The position numbers and the translations under genes are program-made. Shown here one piece after another: positions 11,097 through 21,799 of a stretch of DNA of 52,311 bases. Source of the stretch: Calcarisporiella thermophila CBS 279.70. Taxonomy: Eukaryota > Calcarisporiellomycota. The stretch's first letter is position 1, and each line of letters starts with the position of its first letter. The notes under the pieces are model-generated. The model did no database searches. It saw only the letters and a program-made list of their open reading frames with translations, and was not told the origin of the DNA. The stretch is taken from contig NW_027192204.1 in assembly GCF_041956535.1 (NCBI RefSeq), forward strand, positions 682,186 through 734,496. Direction: 5' to 3'.

Positions 11097-11695
11097 ATTT
11101 GTTACTTTGTTACTTTTATATTAATTCGTTGATTATTCGCTCTGATGGAGAAATGTACCCAAATTCCGTAAAGTAAATATTCATTATATATTTTTTCATT
11201 AAATACACGTTTTCCGAACAATTCGATTATAATATTCTCTGAATGGTTTTACATACGAAATATCCAAATATACTTAGTCCTTGTTCCAAATAATGATATA
11301 CTTGATTAATACACTACAAATAAAAGTCCTGTAATAATTTTGCGGAAAATTGTTTTACATGGGCAAATAATATTATGATAGATTTCTAACAAACATTGTC
11401 CCTAGTTGCTCTATTTAAATTGCTCTATCTAAAAGAGGAGATCATTAGCAAGACCATAAGGCTATTATACTCTTCTATTGTAAAATAAAACTAGCATTAA
11501 AATCATTTTAAAAATTCTGCAAAGTGTCCAGCAATACCTCGGAGAATATTTGCCGCCTTCTGCACATCCTTAAAGCCTCGTCGATTATTCGATAATAAAC
11601 TCAATTGTTAACTTAGTAAAAATCAAAACCGCAAGGAAATAATGTCTTTGATGGAAGATATTTCTGAACTAAATCAAGGGTTTCATCACTAAAGA
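11097..11695. other. intergenic, no gene seen
   Basis: AT-rich spacer holding the 3' UTR of the small secreted gene and the promoter of the next plus-strand gene. Nothing specific is seen. Confidence 0.55.
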
Positions 11696-12865
11696 ATGAT
11701 CAATATCTTCGATAAATTAAGGAATTTTAGACAAGTAATAGTAGCCAGGGTGCACCTTACCTTGTTTGAAATAAAAAAACACCCTTGTTTCAAGAATAAA
11801 TTATTTTTAAATAGTGAAGAAAGAAACAAAATAAAAACAAACAAATATCCTGTTATTCCGGCTATAATGTTATTGTTATTATATGTAATTACGTTAATTT
11901 TTTCCCGAACTGCTTTCGGGGTGGATTTAAGGGCTATTGGGCTGCTTCAACCTGGAGTGGGATTAGAGGGATGTAAAAAATATTGCTTTTATCCTCGATA
12001 CTTGGTCGGCGGGTTCCCAAAGCTTTCCTTCAGTGTAATGAATAGCCTAGGACTTAGCAATTACACTTGGATGACGCAATCACCCTGTTTCTGGTGCTTT
12101 GCAGAAGGAACAGAGTGCGCTGAGAATAAATTTTGCTGCTCCGATAAATGCGAAAATGGTAGATGTACTGATCATAAGGGAGTAGATTCGGGAAAATTTT
12201 GTGCAGAGTGCGATGCGGGACCAATTAAAGCGATAATGCCCTTAGCAAAACTGCCACCAATTTTAGGGAAATCTAACAAACCTGCTCCGGAGGGACATAT
12301 TAGAAATTGTGATCAATCTTCGACGAGTCCTGCTGCTGCTGCTTCTCAGTCACCAACGGGATCACCTAGCCCAGCAGGAGCGGCTTCTCAATCGCCTGCA
12401 GAATCGGGCGCCTCTCAGTCACCAACAGGATCACCTAGCCCAACAGGAGCGGCTTCTCAGTCGCCTGCAGAATCGGGCGCCTCCCAGTCACCAACAGGAT
12501 CACCTAGCTCAGAATCGCCTAACTTGTCTAACGCTTCACAGTCTCCATCCACGTCTCCATCCACATCAGGATCTTCTACTAAATCGAAGAAAAAATTAAC
12601 AATTACGCTTACGACGACTGTTTTTGAGGATGCTTCTCAATCGCCTGCAGTTTCGGGTGCCTCACAGTCACCAACAGGATCTCCTAGCCCAATAGGAGCA
12701 GCTTCTCAATCGCCTGCTGCTTCGGGTGCCTCTCAGTCACCAACAGGATCACCTAGCATGTCTAACACTTCACAATCTCTATCCACGTCTCCATCCAAAT
12801 CAGGATCTTCCACTAAATCTAAGAAAAAACCAAAAAGTAAGCAGACGACTACTTCGCAGAAATAG
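11696..12865 (+). CDS. secreted or anchored Cys-rich protein with Ser/Pro repeat tail
   Basis: 389 residues as one open frame. Residues 58-75 (MLLLLYVITLIFSRTAFG) form a signal peptide or membrane anchor. A start at the internal Met58 (11867) is as likely as the first ATG, because the 57 residues before it are basic and unlike a leader. Residues about 90-175 carry a cysteine-rich module ending in a tight cluster (C-A-E-N-K-F-CC-S-D-K-C-E-N-G-R-C) that looks like a knottin/Dickkopf-type disulfide knot. From about residue 205 the chain is SQSPTGSPSP-type repeats rich in Ser, Pro, Gly and Ala, with two KSKKK blocks, typical of an O-glycosylated stalk or wall-bound tail. No family name can be given. 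Confidence 0.6.
   Translation: MINIFDKLRNFRQVIVARVHLTLFEIKKHPCFKNKLFLNSEERNKIKTNKYPVIPAIMLLLLYVITLIFSRTAFGVDLRAIGLLQPGVGLEGCKKYCFYPRYLVGGFPKLSFSVMNSLGLSNYTWMTQSPCFWCFAEGTECAENKFCCSDKCENGRCTDHKGVDSGKFCAECDAGPIKAIMPLAKLPPILGKSNKPAPEGHIRNCDQSSTSPAAAASQSPTGSPSPAGAASQSPAESGASQSPTGSPSPTGAASQSPAESGASQSPTGSPSSESPNLSNASQSPSTSPSTSGSSTKSKKKLTITLTTTVFEDASQSPAVSGASQSPTGSPSPIGAASQSPAASGASQSPTGSPSMSNTSQSLSTSPSKSGSSTKSKKKPKSKQTTTSQK
12341..12762 (+). repeat. coding minisatellite, 69-bp unit
   Basis: Units starting at 12341, 12410 and 12479 are nearly identical and encode 23-residue Ser/Pro/Gly/Ala blocks; the third is cut short. A second, diverged block starts near 12631. Lengths are multiples of three, so copy-number change would keep the frame and could vary the length of the stalk. 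Confidence 0.8.
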
Positions 12866-14115
12866 GTATACACTAATAAGAATTAGCAGAAGATATCACG
12901 CCTTTAAATTCTTATGATAAGCTTAATGAAGGCGTGTAATGGATCTGTTCTAAAATCCTCTCTAAAATAACTCCTTTATTTTAGTATCGACTAGAAATAA
13001 TTTTACTTACTGTCTGTTCTATTCTTATAAAGTATATTCAAACAGATATAAGCTGATGGATATGCTATCAATTTATTAAATTTTTAAAAAAAATAAGGAT
13101 AAAATTAAGTCGTCATATTATATCTTTTATTGTGTTATATTCACTTCTTGAATAAACTTTTCTTATAGGCTGGGAGTTTGTTTGATTTTTAAGAATAACG
13201 CATATAGCAATGTGTCGTTGCGCCATACATTGAATTGAAATAATTTTACTAACATTTCATATTTTGATCTATTGAATTTCTTTTGGAATTTTTTTAATAA
13301 GGGGCAAACTCAAATGCATTGCAATCTATACTCATATGTTAAATTTAACTACCCGTATTCAGACGTGAGAAGGGTTTATTACTGCACGTACTCGAAAATT
13401 AGTATCTAGTTTGCCTTTACTCTTGGTGAACAGATATATCAGAAGCAAAAGTTAATTAATCGTAATATTATTCATTTGATGAAAAATGCACTAAATGAAC
13501 CTGCTAAATAAACCCTTATTCACTCACATATCTTCCTATGCGTAAGTTACTAAAGAAAGCACAACATATCAATAATATAGTTCAGATCTATTAAAATTCA
13601 TATTTTTCATACTCCAAATAAATAGTTTAAACCTCACGCCATTTACCATATTTGACCAATTTATTTTTTTATAAATTTTTCGATATAAGGAGAAATAGCT
13701 TATGGCAATTTGAAGTATATAATAATTATACAATTATTAGATCAAATCTAGTCCCTAACTACCGCGTTTGTTCAGTAGGTCAGGACTAGATTTAATGCAG
13801 TACGTTACAATTTTCACAATCTGTTCAGTGAATAATGCGAACTCTAAATGTTATAATGTAAGTATAATAATAAAGGTTGGTTATTCCAGTGACTAAATCA
13901 TCGAATTTCCTATTAGAGTTTAGTTGTGTGGAACTATATTGGTGATATGAGATGAAAATTTTTACATTCTGTACTAAATTTAATATTATCAAATGTGGCG
14001 AAGTCATTCTTAATGCCCTATTTTGTAATGCCAAAAGGATTCGTGAAGGCTTAGCTCGGCCAATTTTCCAATTTCCTATATTGATGGTATCTGTTGAGAA
14101 GTTGTAAAATTATCG
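12866..14115. other. intergenic, no gene seen
   Basis: 1.25 kb of very AT-rich DNA. The 69-codon minus frame at 13825-14034 has no supporting feature. A short inverted pair (ATCAAATCTAGTCC near 13741, reverse complement near 13782) may form a hairpin. Confidence 0.5.
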
Positions 14116-14123
14116 TATAAATA
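14116..14123 (+). promoter_or_regulatory. TATA box of the 12-cysteine protein gene
   Basis: TATAAATA lies 84-91 bases before the ATG at 14207. Confidence 0.5.
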
Positions 14124-14206
14124 TCCAGAGGAAATACTCAGCATTAAAAGTCTTAACATTTAGCTTTTTATATCCGTTTTGTCCCAAGGTTAATAAACAG
14201 ATAGAT

Positions 14207-14488
14207 ATGCTTTATTCATCCTTGATTATCTTTCTGGTATTTTTTGTCGTCGTTTTGCAAGTTGATGCTTGTGTCTACCAAATCTCTTGTCTTTATCAGG
14301 GTGGTGGGGTGGACCAGGGATTGACCGATAGATGCTGTGATGCATGGGGAGGATATAAACAAGGAACATGCGATACGGACTGTCCGCAAAAAAGAAATAA
14401 TATCAGAGGCTGCTGCACGCACGGAGGAAGAAGACACGTAACTTCTACATGCTTGGATTGTTTTGGGTGTGAAAACGGAAAATGCTAA
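14207..14488 (+). CDS. secreted 12-cysteine protein
   Basis: 93 residues in a single exon. Residues 1-21 are a signal peptide (MLYSSLIIFLVFFVVVLQVDA), leaving a mature protein of about 72 residues with twelve cysteines in the order C-C-CC-C-C-CC-C-C-C-C, including two CC pairs and a final C-F-G-C-E-N-G-K-C. An even number of cysteines and a compact, charged, glycine-rich mature part fit a disulfide-knotted effector or antimicrobial protein. I do not recognise the family. The C-terminal ENGKC resembles the ENGRC of the protein at 11696, which may be a shared cysteine-knot turn or chance. Confidence 0.7.
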   Translation: MLYSSLIIFLVFFVVVLQVDACVYQISCLYQGGGVDQGLTDRCCDAWGGYKQGTCDTDCPQKRNNIRGCCTHGGRRHVTSTCLDCFGCENGKC

Positions 14489-16110
14489 AGTTTACACTAT
14501 AGCAAAGACACATCTAATAATCTGCTAATAAGTTAATTGGAAGATTTATGTTTTATTGTAAAAGGGTATATCTTTGCCCTATTTTTTTCACATGGAGTCG
14601 AATAAAAAAATGTTTCCAGTTTTTAATATAGCATGTAATTTCATATTAGATTATTTTTACACTGAAAACATGGAGAATGAGGGTAGGATCTGAACGGTAA
14701 ATATAAACAAGAACGAATAGGAGCCTTGATCTGTGTTTTGAATTTTGCGATTACTTACCGAAATTTCGCTTCCACCTTTGCAGTTATTATAATTAAGTGG
14801 AATGTTTTCCAATGTTGCATTTACGATTTGCAGTAAGTGCTAATAAGAATGAAGTAGTTTCCATAGCAAAGCAAAGGGCTATATCGTGCCATACGGCAAA
14901 TTAAATTGCAAATACCTTTAAATAAAAATAAAGGTAAACGAGGTCAATTTAAAAGTGTTTGTTTATTTTCACCTCTAGATTTCCTGTAATGAAGAATATT
15001 ATGCATGTCAATTCAAACTTATTCCCTTACCTCGAATATTGCTTCTGCCTACGGCATGTGGCAATTCAAGCGAATTGCAGTTAGACAAATCAAAAATTTA
15101 TTTTATTGTTGTGATAATTATCTCTTCGATTCAGATCAAATCACTTACAAGATTAACTCATGTAGGTATTTATTATTGAGAAATTGCAATGCTAAAAAAG
15201 TAACTTTGTGTAAGACAATTTTTGTGTTCTTGTGAATACTTTTTAAAAATGTATTCTTTTATCGACTAATTATATTGAAATAGCAGACCCTCTGCTAAAT
15301 AATAATACTATTAGACATTTAGCATTCATCATTTGCACTTGAAGTATATGCTATTAAACTTCAAATTAATTGAGGATAAGTATTTGTTTGTGATTGTCCA
15401 TGAGGGCCAATTATATGTATTCAATATGAATAATTGTGTGTATGTATCCTAATAAATAAAGCGACGGGGGTTATCTAATGGCAACGGGGCGGCAATTACA
15501 TAACTAGGAAAAAGATAAGCATTCTTAGTGAAGCTAATTGATTTAGGCAAGAATCTCTCTTGGGTAATTCGCTCATGCAATATCACTTGGCATCTTAAAG
15601 TTAACTATCATAACGGAGGGAGATCTGCAATTGCCAATTCTTTTTCCACGCTCAAATCTTAGTTTTTTTTTTTCAGTCGCGTCACTAAAAATGTTCTCAT
15701 CGCTGGCTGATGAACTTGTACCATATATGATTCTTTCCGAGTAATTCAGAACATCAACTTTCAAAACAGCCTCCAAGTGTACCTGTGCATAAAAGGAGAG
15801 GTCCGAGATATAAACGATATAGCAACTCTGCACACTCCACCTTCATCTTCAGTCTCCAAAAGGCTATCGAACTTGGATATAATAGGCTACCCTTTCTAGC
15901 TAGGTAAATTGTAGATGCTTGTCAATTTGAGGCAAGCTCTGACGCCATTCTATACTTGAAAAGGGCCACACAGTCTTTACTCAATCATATTCCTTCATTC
16001 TCTTTTCGCTCGTTTTAACCTGAAAATAATATCAAGTATGTTTTTGGGTTTTTGATAGAAACGCTTAATTATACTGAAGTTAATGTTAAACTTTCATTAG
16101 GTATATCATT
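14489..16110. other. intergenic, weak open frame only
   Basis: 1.6 kb with no convincing gene. The minus frame at 15573-15833 (86 codons) has mixed, protein-like composition and could be an exon of a decayed gene, but no family or splice partner was found. GTATGT at 16036 and TTTCATTAG ending at 16100 look like the splice sites of a 5' intron of the ruined gene that follows. Confidence 0.45.
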
Positions 16111-19100
16111 TTGCTTCACCTCATCCTGACCAGTCTTGTTGCAGCTCAGGTATTCGCAGCTATTAACAATACAGTATTTCTGTCCCAATTTGGAGGCAGA
16201 ATTGAAAATATTGTCGAAGTGGTCGCCGACGGCAAAGCAACTCCTATCAGCTCAAATGAATTCCTTTCTAAGCTTGGAAAAACTAGCGGCTGGCGCGTTA
16301 ACAATGTTGCTAATACTCGCCATTAGTCAACGAAAGTATAATCTACCCCAAAAGCTGAAGAAGAGGAAGTATTGACGGCTTGTGTTCCGCTGATCAGCCG
16401 AAACCCCTATGCCAATCCTTATTCGCCAGCAATGGTGAGTACCCCCTATACCTCGACGCGCCGAGGATATGGACCACCTATACCGCTGGATCAGTACAGT
16501 CTTGCATGTGCCAAAGACTCGCCTTCTCCTTGCAGCATTGCCTACACCGTGCAGGCGAGCACAAGTAATGGGTTAAGCTACGCAATTACTACTAGCGATT
16601 CACGTACTTGGAGTAACACATGGATATAGTACGACTCGTTCAGAAGGAGATGCCTTTACCCAGAAAGTAGCCGATTCCATTGAAAATTCACTCTCTGATA
16701 GCTACAGCCACACCGATAGCCAATCGGTCACCGACAATGTCTCGCGCACACTCACAAATGGTTATCAGAAGAGCCACGCCACAATCAATACCAGGGGGTC
16801 TGAAACGTTCTATAGCAAAGATTCCCACTGGGATCAATCCGCTAATGTTTATTTCCGCAGTGGTGATTACAAAGAAGATTCAAGTTGGTGGAATATCGAT
16901 GCTAAGATCTCCGGATGTCTGGGTGCTTCAGAATTAATGAAAGCTATTACCAACTGGAAAGCATGTGCTGAAGTTTCTAGCGGATACGGAGAGAGTAAAT
17001 TTGAATCCCACAGCAGGGAGAACGGGGTTGAAGTTTCTGCGTCAAGTGGAGGCTCTTCGCTCTACAATTTCCGTGGCTCTGAGAGTAGCACTAAATCCGA
17101 TTCGTTCACTGATACGCACACTGAAGCAGTCGAAAACTCACACAGCATCAATAGAGGCACATCCGACACGACAACAAAGACTAAGACCGTGACACATGGT
17201 CATACTGAAAGCTTTGCAACGACACACAATGTTCAATTTTCCAAATCTGAGAGCCACGAAGACCAGAAGAGAGGTGCCTGGCAGCGGGCCGTGAATAATG
17301 GCACCACTTTCAGCCAGGCCCAAGGCTACACAGTGCAGTATCAATTTCAAGTGGCACCAGGCAAATGTAAGATGCTGGTAGCACTTCCTTATGCCACTAT
17401 TATTACTGTGCCATTCTTATGCGTTAGTTCGGAGCAATTGTACGAAATACGCTACACTGACATTATCAACCTGGACATCGATCTCGAAAAAAAATTCAAA
17501 AGTGCCATCGGGGTCGTTAACTGCGGTGCCGAGCGCGATGATATTGATCTACCACCCTTCGGCAACGATATGAGCGAACTAGACACAGCTGATTCTACTA
17601 ACAGCATCCGATTCGGTGATATCTTTAACAGTTCCAGCAAACTTACATCTAAGAGTGGCGAATTTTCATTTTATTTTGAGATAACTGGTAAGCTTGTTCT
17701 ATATCAAGGCAGCAATACGATATGGCAAAATAGTATCGACTACTTAACCAACTACCCTGTGCGTGCACGCATAAACGAGAAAGGCCACTTTTTAATTGAA
17801 GCGCAAAATATCTTCAGCAAAGTTAGTCCGCCCTATCATCAACCCGATGACTAGACTACCGTTTGGTCTACTACTGCAGTCAATCACAATTATACGATTG
17901 GAGTGCCTCGACGTGCTAGCCTGCAGCAGATAGTTACACGTTGCTGCTCAAAAACCGAGGCCAGCTAGCATTATATGATGCGGCCAGTATAAAGACGTGG
18001 TGTGCAGTGAACGCTGCTCGTGAGAGTTGAAACTATCGCTTCTGTTTTAAGCATCCCGAGATATACCGTGCACCAACTGACATGGTGACTAGTGGTCCTG
18101 AGCGAGGTCAGAAAGATTCACATAACGAGATAAGCAACGAAATCGAATTACTAAAAAAGGATTCCATGATTTCTTTGAACTCTGATTGCAACAGTAATTT
18201 AGCGCAAAACACCGGCTTAGTCTCGCCAAATGGACGATTCAAAGTAATTCTACAGAATACCGGTAATCTAGTCATAAAGGATAGCATGCGGACCATGTAT
18301 TCCAGTTATTCTGCAAATATCAATGGTACTAAAGGTCCATTCCAGATGGTCCTGACCAACATTGGCGAGCTTGCTATTCGAGACGTTACAAAACGATTAC
18401 TATGGAAGACAGTAAATGGTTTGGACCGCGAAAATCCACCCTATACCGCGAAAATCCTGGATGAAGGTCGGTTGGCCATATTTAACCGTCATGGTAATGA
18501 AGTGTGGGAATCCTGGCCGCAACGCAATAATAGCTACTCCTTAAATGTGAATAGTCCCTTCTTTTCTTCCTATTGCCAATGTGATAAGTGCATTTCACCC
18601 ATCTGTCTCTGCACGGATCCCAAACAATCAAATCACAACGGCACATACTGTGGCGCTCAATTAAGCACTCTCTCTATTAATCTCAACTGCAAGCCCGATT
18701 CGCTATACCAGTGCGATGGAGTATATGGCTCTATAGTAAAGGAAATTGATGCCTGTACCCATGGATGCAGGAATGCTACCTATGGGCAGAGTGTATGCAA
18801 ACCCAAGCCTTGTTTGCCCGATGGGACATTGGTCCAAGAGAAAAACACCTCAAAGCGCCGAGCTGCACCCATATTCTATATTCAAGGATGTAAACGCCGC
18901 GAAATCACTTACGCGACCCTGCAATGTTTGGGTAAAAGTAACTCGGACATCCAGTTAATTGTCCCTGCAGACCTCGCTGCCATAGTACTAGGGCCACCGA
19001 TGACAAACTGGGACAATAATACCTTGCTTAAGGGAAGCAATAATAATCGAGCGCGTATATTGGATGCAGAATTGCAATGCCCGCTGGATTCCTGACCCAT

Positions 19101-19852
19101 CAACATTAAACTGTCTTGGAAAACCAAAGAATGTTTTGAAGATTTCTGATAATGACCTGAATTCAATTCCAAAAGGTAAAGATTTGCCTTCACGTGCAGA
19201 CGGTACACCACTCCGGGGAAGTGCTGAGCGTGTATATTGGATGCAGAACTGTAATGCGCGCTGGATACCTGACCCATCAACTTTTAATTGTCTTGGCAGG
19301 CCAGAGAATGTGCTCCAAATTACGGAGAGTGAACTTAATTTAATTCCTAGAGGCGATGATTTGGCCTCACGTGCAGATGACACATTACTCAGAGGTAGCG
19401 CTGAAAAAGTGTATTGGATGGAGGGCTGTCAGCGGCGATGGATTCCAGATCTACCAACGCTACAATGTGTGGCTGGTTCCCATCCAAATATTCGACAGAT
19501 TTCAGACGCAGATCTATTTGTTATTCCAGGAGGCCAAATTCCACAATGCCGAGCTGGTGTCACATTTTACCGGGAGGAAAACATTGGTGGTGAACTCAAT
19601 AGAATTCAAGGAGAAGCTTGCAGATATTCACCCATTGACTTAGGCGGATGGGGTTCAGTGAGAGCGGATCCAGGAAATGTTTGCTTTTTGTATAAATCCG
19701 GAAGTTGCACACGGGGCACTTGTCATGTGTGCGTGGTCGAAGAAGGATGGGACAAAACTTCTCCTCTTCATGACTACCGTAACATCGAAAGCTTACGATG
19801 TGAACCAGCAGACGAGAAGGGCTGTAGTAATGCGGGATGCACTTATAAATAA
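16111..19852 (+). pseudogene. ruined gene for a large secreted lectin-like, possibly pore-forming protein
   Basis: Plus-strand coding remains run for 3.7 kb. Order: a signal-peptide-like start (LTSLVAAQVFA) lacking an ATG; a Ser/Thr/His-rich segment at about 16560-17350 with alternating polar residues, as in amphipathic beta-hairpins of aerolysin-type proteins (inference only); a globular part to 17854; a B-lectin (bulb-type, mannose-binding-like) segment at about 17930-18500 with motifs such as KNRGQLALYD and NTGNLVIKD; a Cys-rich linker; three or four 59-residue repeats; and a Cys-containing end domain. Breaks: no start codon, in-frame stops at 16324, 16339, 17852 and 18028, and frame changes near 16620, 17930 and 19050. 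It is therefore not expressed as one protein, although the 305- and 337-codon pieces remain open. If intact it would have been a secreted carbohydrate-binding protein. Its role as a toxin is a guess. Confidence 0.7.
19021..19557 (+). repeat. three tandem 59-residue coding repeats
   Basis: Units begin at about 19021, 19205 and 19382. Each encodes T-L-L-(K/R)-G-S ... V-Y-W-M-x-x-C-x-x-R-W-I-P-D ... I-(S/T)-(D/E)-x-(D/E)-L-x-x-I-P. Units 1 and 2 are nearly identical in DNA around the RWIPDPST part, so that duplication is fairly young. The first unit contains a frame change near 19050. The plan resembles repeats known from bacterial secreted proteins (V-Y-x-x-x-x-x-x-R-R-x-I-P-D ... L-x-x-I-P-x-G). 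An older, more diverged unit seems to precede them at about 18800-19010. Confidence 0.7.
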
Positions 19853-20321
19853 TGTGGCTCGGGGGTCCATCGTGGCGGAAGATTTGAACCCAAGCTACCG
19901 AGTATTTAAATAATATCAAATAAATAGATAATGTTCCAAAGCCTTTATAGCTTTAATATCATTAGTTTAATCATTAATGTATTAGTGATTAAAGCCTCAT
20001 TATATAATTTATTGATAAACTTAGCTTTTAATTATTCAATCCTAGGCAATAGAGTAAATATCATAACGTACATGACGATGGATCCTTAATTTGTTCATCT
20101 ATTTGCCATGTCTACATTGCTTATGAATTGCTCATCTAGCTAAGATATTCTCAAAAATGGAACTTTCCACTTTGACGCTGCTATCTCGAATTTTGCCCTT
20201 TACTCTCTCTGTCAGCTGTTGCCAGCCCTAGATCGTTGCATAAGAAAGCGACTGTTCGCATATGTCGACTGAAAAAAATATTCGAAAAAATTTCTGCGAT
20301 CAGTTTGGGAGACACAGGCAT
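19853..20321. other. intergenic, no gene seen
   Basis: AT-rich DNA between two plus-strand pseudogenes. The stretch at 20160-20320 is less AT-rich and may be eroded upstream sequence of the dehydrogenase relic, but no N-terminal nucleotide-binding motif could be found there. Confidence 0.5.
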
Positions 20322-20709
20322 AATGTTAACTCAGATATTGCTCCGTGTTGGATATCTATGGAATAAATCTAGTGCAAAAGCTGACCTGGTGGTCTATTAG
20401 GGAGGTATTCTGACTCCCACCACTGCAGGAGCCATTAGTGCAAGAATGATAGCCAGCGTTCCTCTAATTATAGAGGAGATGGTCAAACACGAGTATGCTA
20501 TTATTCAAGATTCAGACTTTGGCAAATCACCTAGTTCTGTTAAGGTAAGCTCGGCATCAATATATTTGTTTTAAAAAAAGACTAATGAGGTTATGATCAA
20601 CTCAGAGATTCCAATATTTATCCATGGGATATTTAGAGAAGAACTGGCTGCGGGATATGGTGAGGAAGAAGATTTGGTCATTGTTAAAGCATTGCGCATT
20701 GATGCCTAG
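20322..20709 (+). pseudogene. relic of a 6PGDH/3-hydroxyisobutyrate-dehydrogenase-type oxidoreductase
   Basis: Two exons (20322-20544, 20590-20709) joined in phase 0 retain only the C-terminal half of the family: LLRVGYLWNKSSAKADLVVY, then LTPTTAGAISARMIASVPLI, IIQDSDFGKSPSSVK, and SEIPIFIHGIFREELAAGYG with an EEEDLVIVKALRID end. An in-frame TAG sits at 20397-20399 and the N-terminal Rossmann half is missing. Fungal proteins of this type are NAD(P)-dependent beta-hydroxyacid dehydrogenases or imine-reductase-like enzymes. The clean remaining splice sites and single stop suggest a recent loss. Confidence 0.65.
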
Positions 20710-20989
20710 TTTGCGCGGTATTTATTCAAATTTCATGTTTCGATTTGAGTTCAATGTAAATAGTTATCTGAATATCATAAAATAAAAAAAAGACTGTAGC
20801 TTAGAGAAAAATAACAAATTTATGAAAGATGGTGGCAGAATGGGTTTTGTGCAAGTCACCAGATCGGCTTATAATCGCCATTATTATACCAAGTCGCTTA
20901 AATGAATTGATTAAATAATCTCCTTGCAGTCATAAACAGATACTAGACAAAATCTGTGCAGATAGGTAATACTTGCAGATTGGTTGTGG
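20710..20989. other. short spacer between converging genes
   Basis: 3' flank of the oxidoreductase relic and of the NmrA-like gene. Nothing recognisable. Confidence 0.5.
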
Positions 20990-21799
20990 CTATTGGTTGG
21001 CATCAAAGATAACTGGCATTTTAAACCTCCATTTACTCCATGTCTCCAAATTCACCACTAACTCACACATAAAGTGAGCAATGTTTGCCTTGGTGGTCCT
21101 ATCAGGGATGTAAAAGGGATGGCGAATTGACTCACTAAGAGTATACTCGGAAATATCACCGTCGATAAATGAGTCAGGGCGGACAACAGTCCACTCGATA
21201 TATGGATGTCCAGTCTTAATCTCCTTGCTGATGTACCCAGCTGAGAGAACATTGTCCGTGTATGGAGGGATCAAGGTTTTCAATAATGAGACAACCGTCT
21301 TCTCAAAGCGGCTCCGTACGTGAGTGTCTGTCCCAACTGGGTTTTCAACACCAACCGTATTTAAAAGGATGAACTTAATTGGAGTGGCTGGGCGTATTTT
21401 TTCGATGGCGCAGCAAATCATTTTGGATGCCCTCAGGACCAGGTCGTGTGGGGGAGCCCAAATACCTAAAAAGGCTCTAAGCGATCAGAGAAGGTGATTT
21501 ACATAGTACCGGGAATTAAATGGCAGTTTCCTACCGAGAAAAGGGACCCCTGCATAATTTAGATTATGTCCTAGGGTGGATATGACGGCGTCACATCCTT
21601 TGACATGCGCGATCAATTCGTCTTCACTGAGGTCAAGCAGACTTGCTTTAATTAAGCAGAGCTTTGGGTTGGAGGCAAGTGTAGCGGCCAGGCTATCAGG
21701 CGAGCGAACAATGGCTCGTACTTTGATATCCCTATCAAGTAGCTGCTGTAAGACGAGCTTTCCGACGTTTCCAGTTCCACCTACAACTAATACACGCAT
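20990..21799 (-). CDS. NAD(P)-binding NmrA-like/atypical SDR protein
   Basis: Two exons (21799-21535, 21465-20990) give 246 residues. The N-terminus MRVLVVGGTGNVGKLVLQQL carries the GxxGxxG dinucleotide-binding loop (GGTGNVG) right after strand one. Arg30 in AIVR points to NADP. ISTLG near residue 75 and FILLNTVGVENP follow the atypical-SDR pattern; the catalytic Tyr-x-x-x-Lys of classical SDRs is not evident, and VVRPDSFIDG marks the substrate-side loop. Family members act as NADP-dependent reductases, isomerases or redox sensors. The substrate is unknown. The intact frame and normal length suggest a working gene. Confidence 0.8.

Noticed and set aside
15573-15833. 86-codon minus frame as a gene
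   Set aside because: No signal peptide, no family, no splice partner; reported only as an uncertain stretch.
16420-16500. An intron starting GTGAGT at 16435 in the lectin-like pseudogene
   Set aside because: The sequence reads through in the same frame with consistent composition, and removing it gives no better join.
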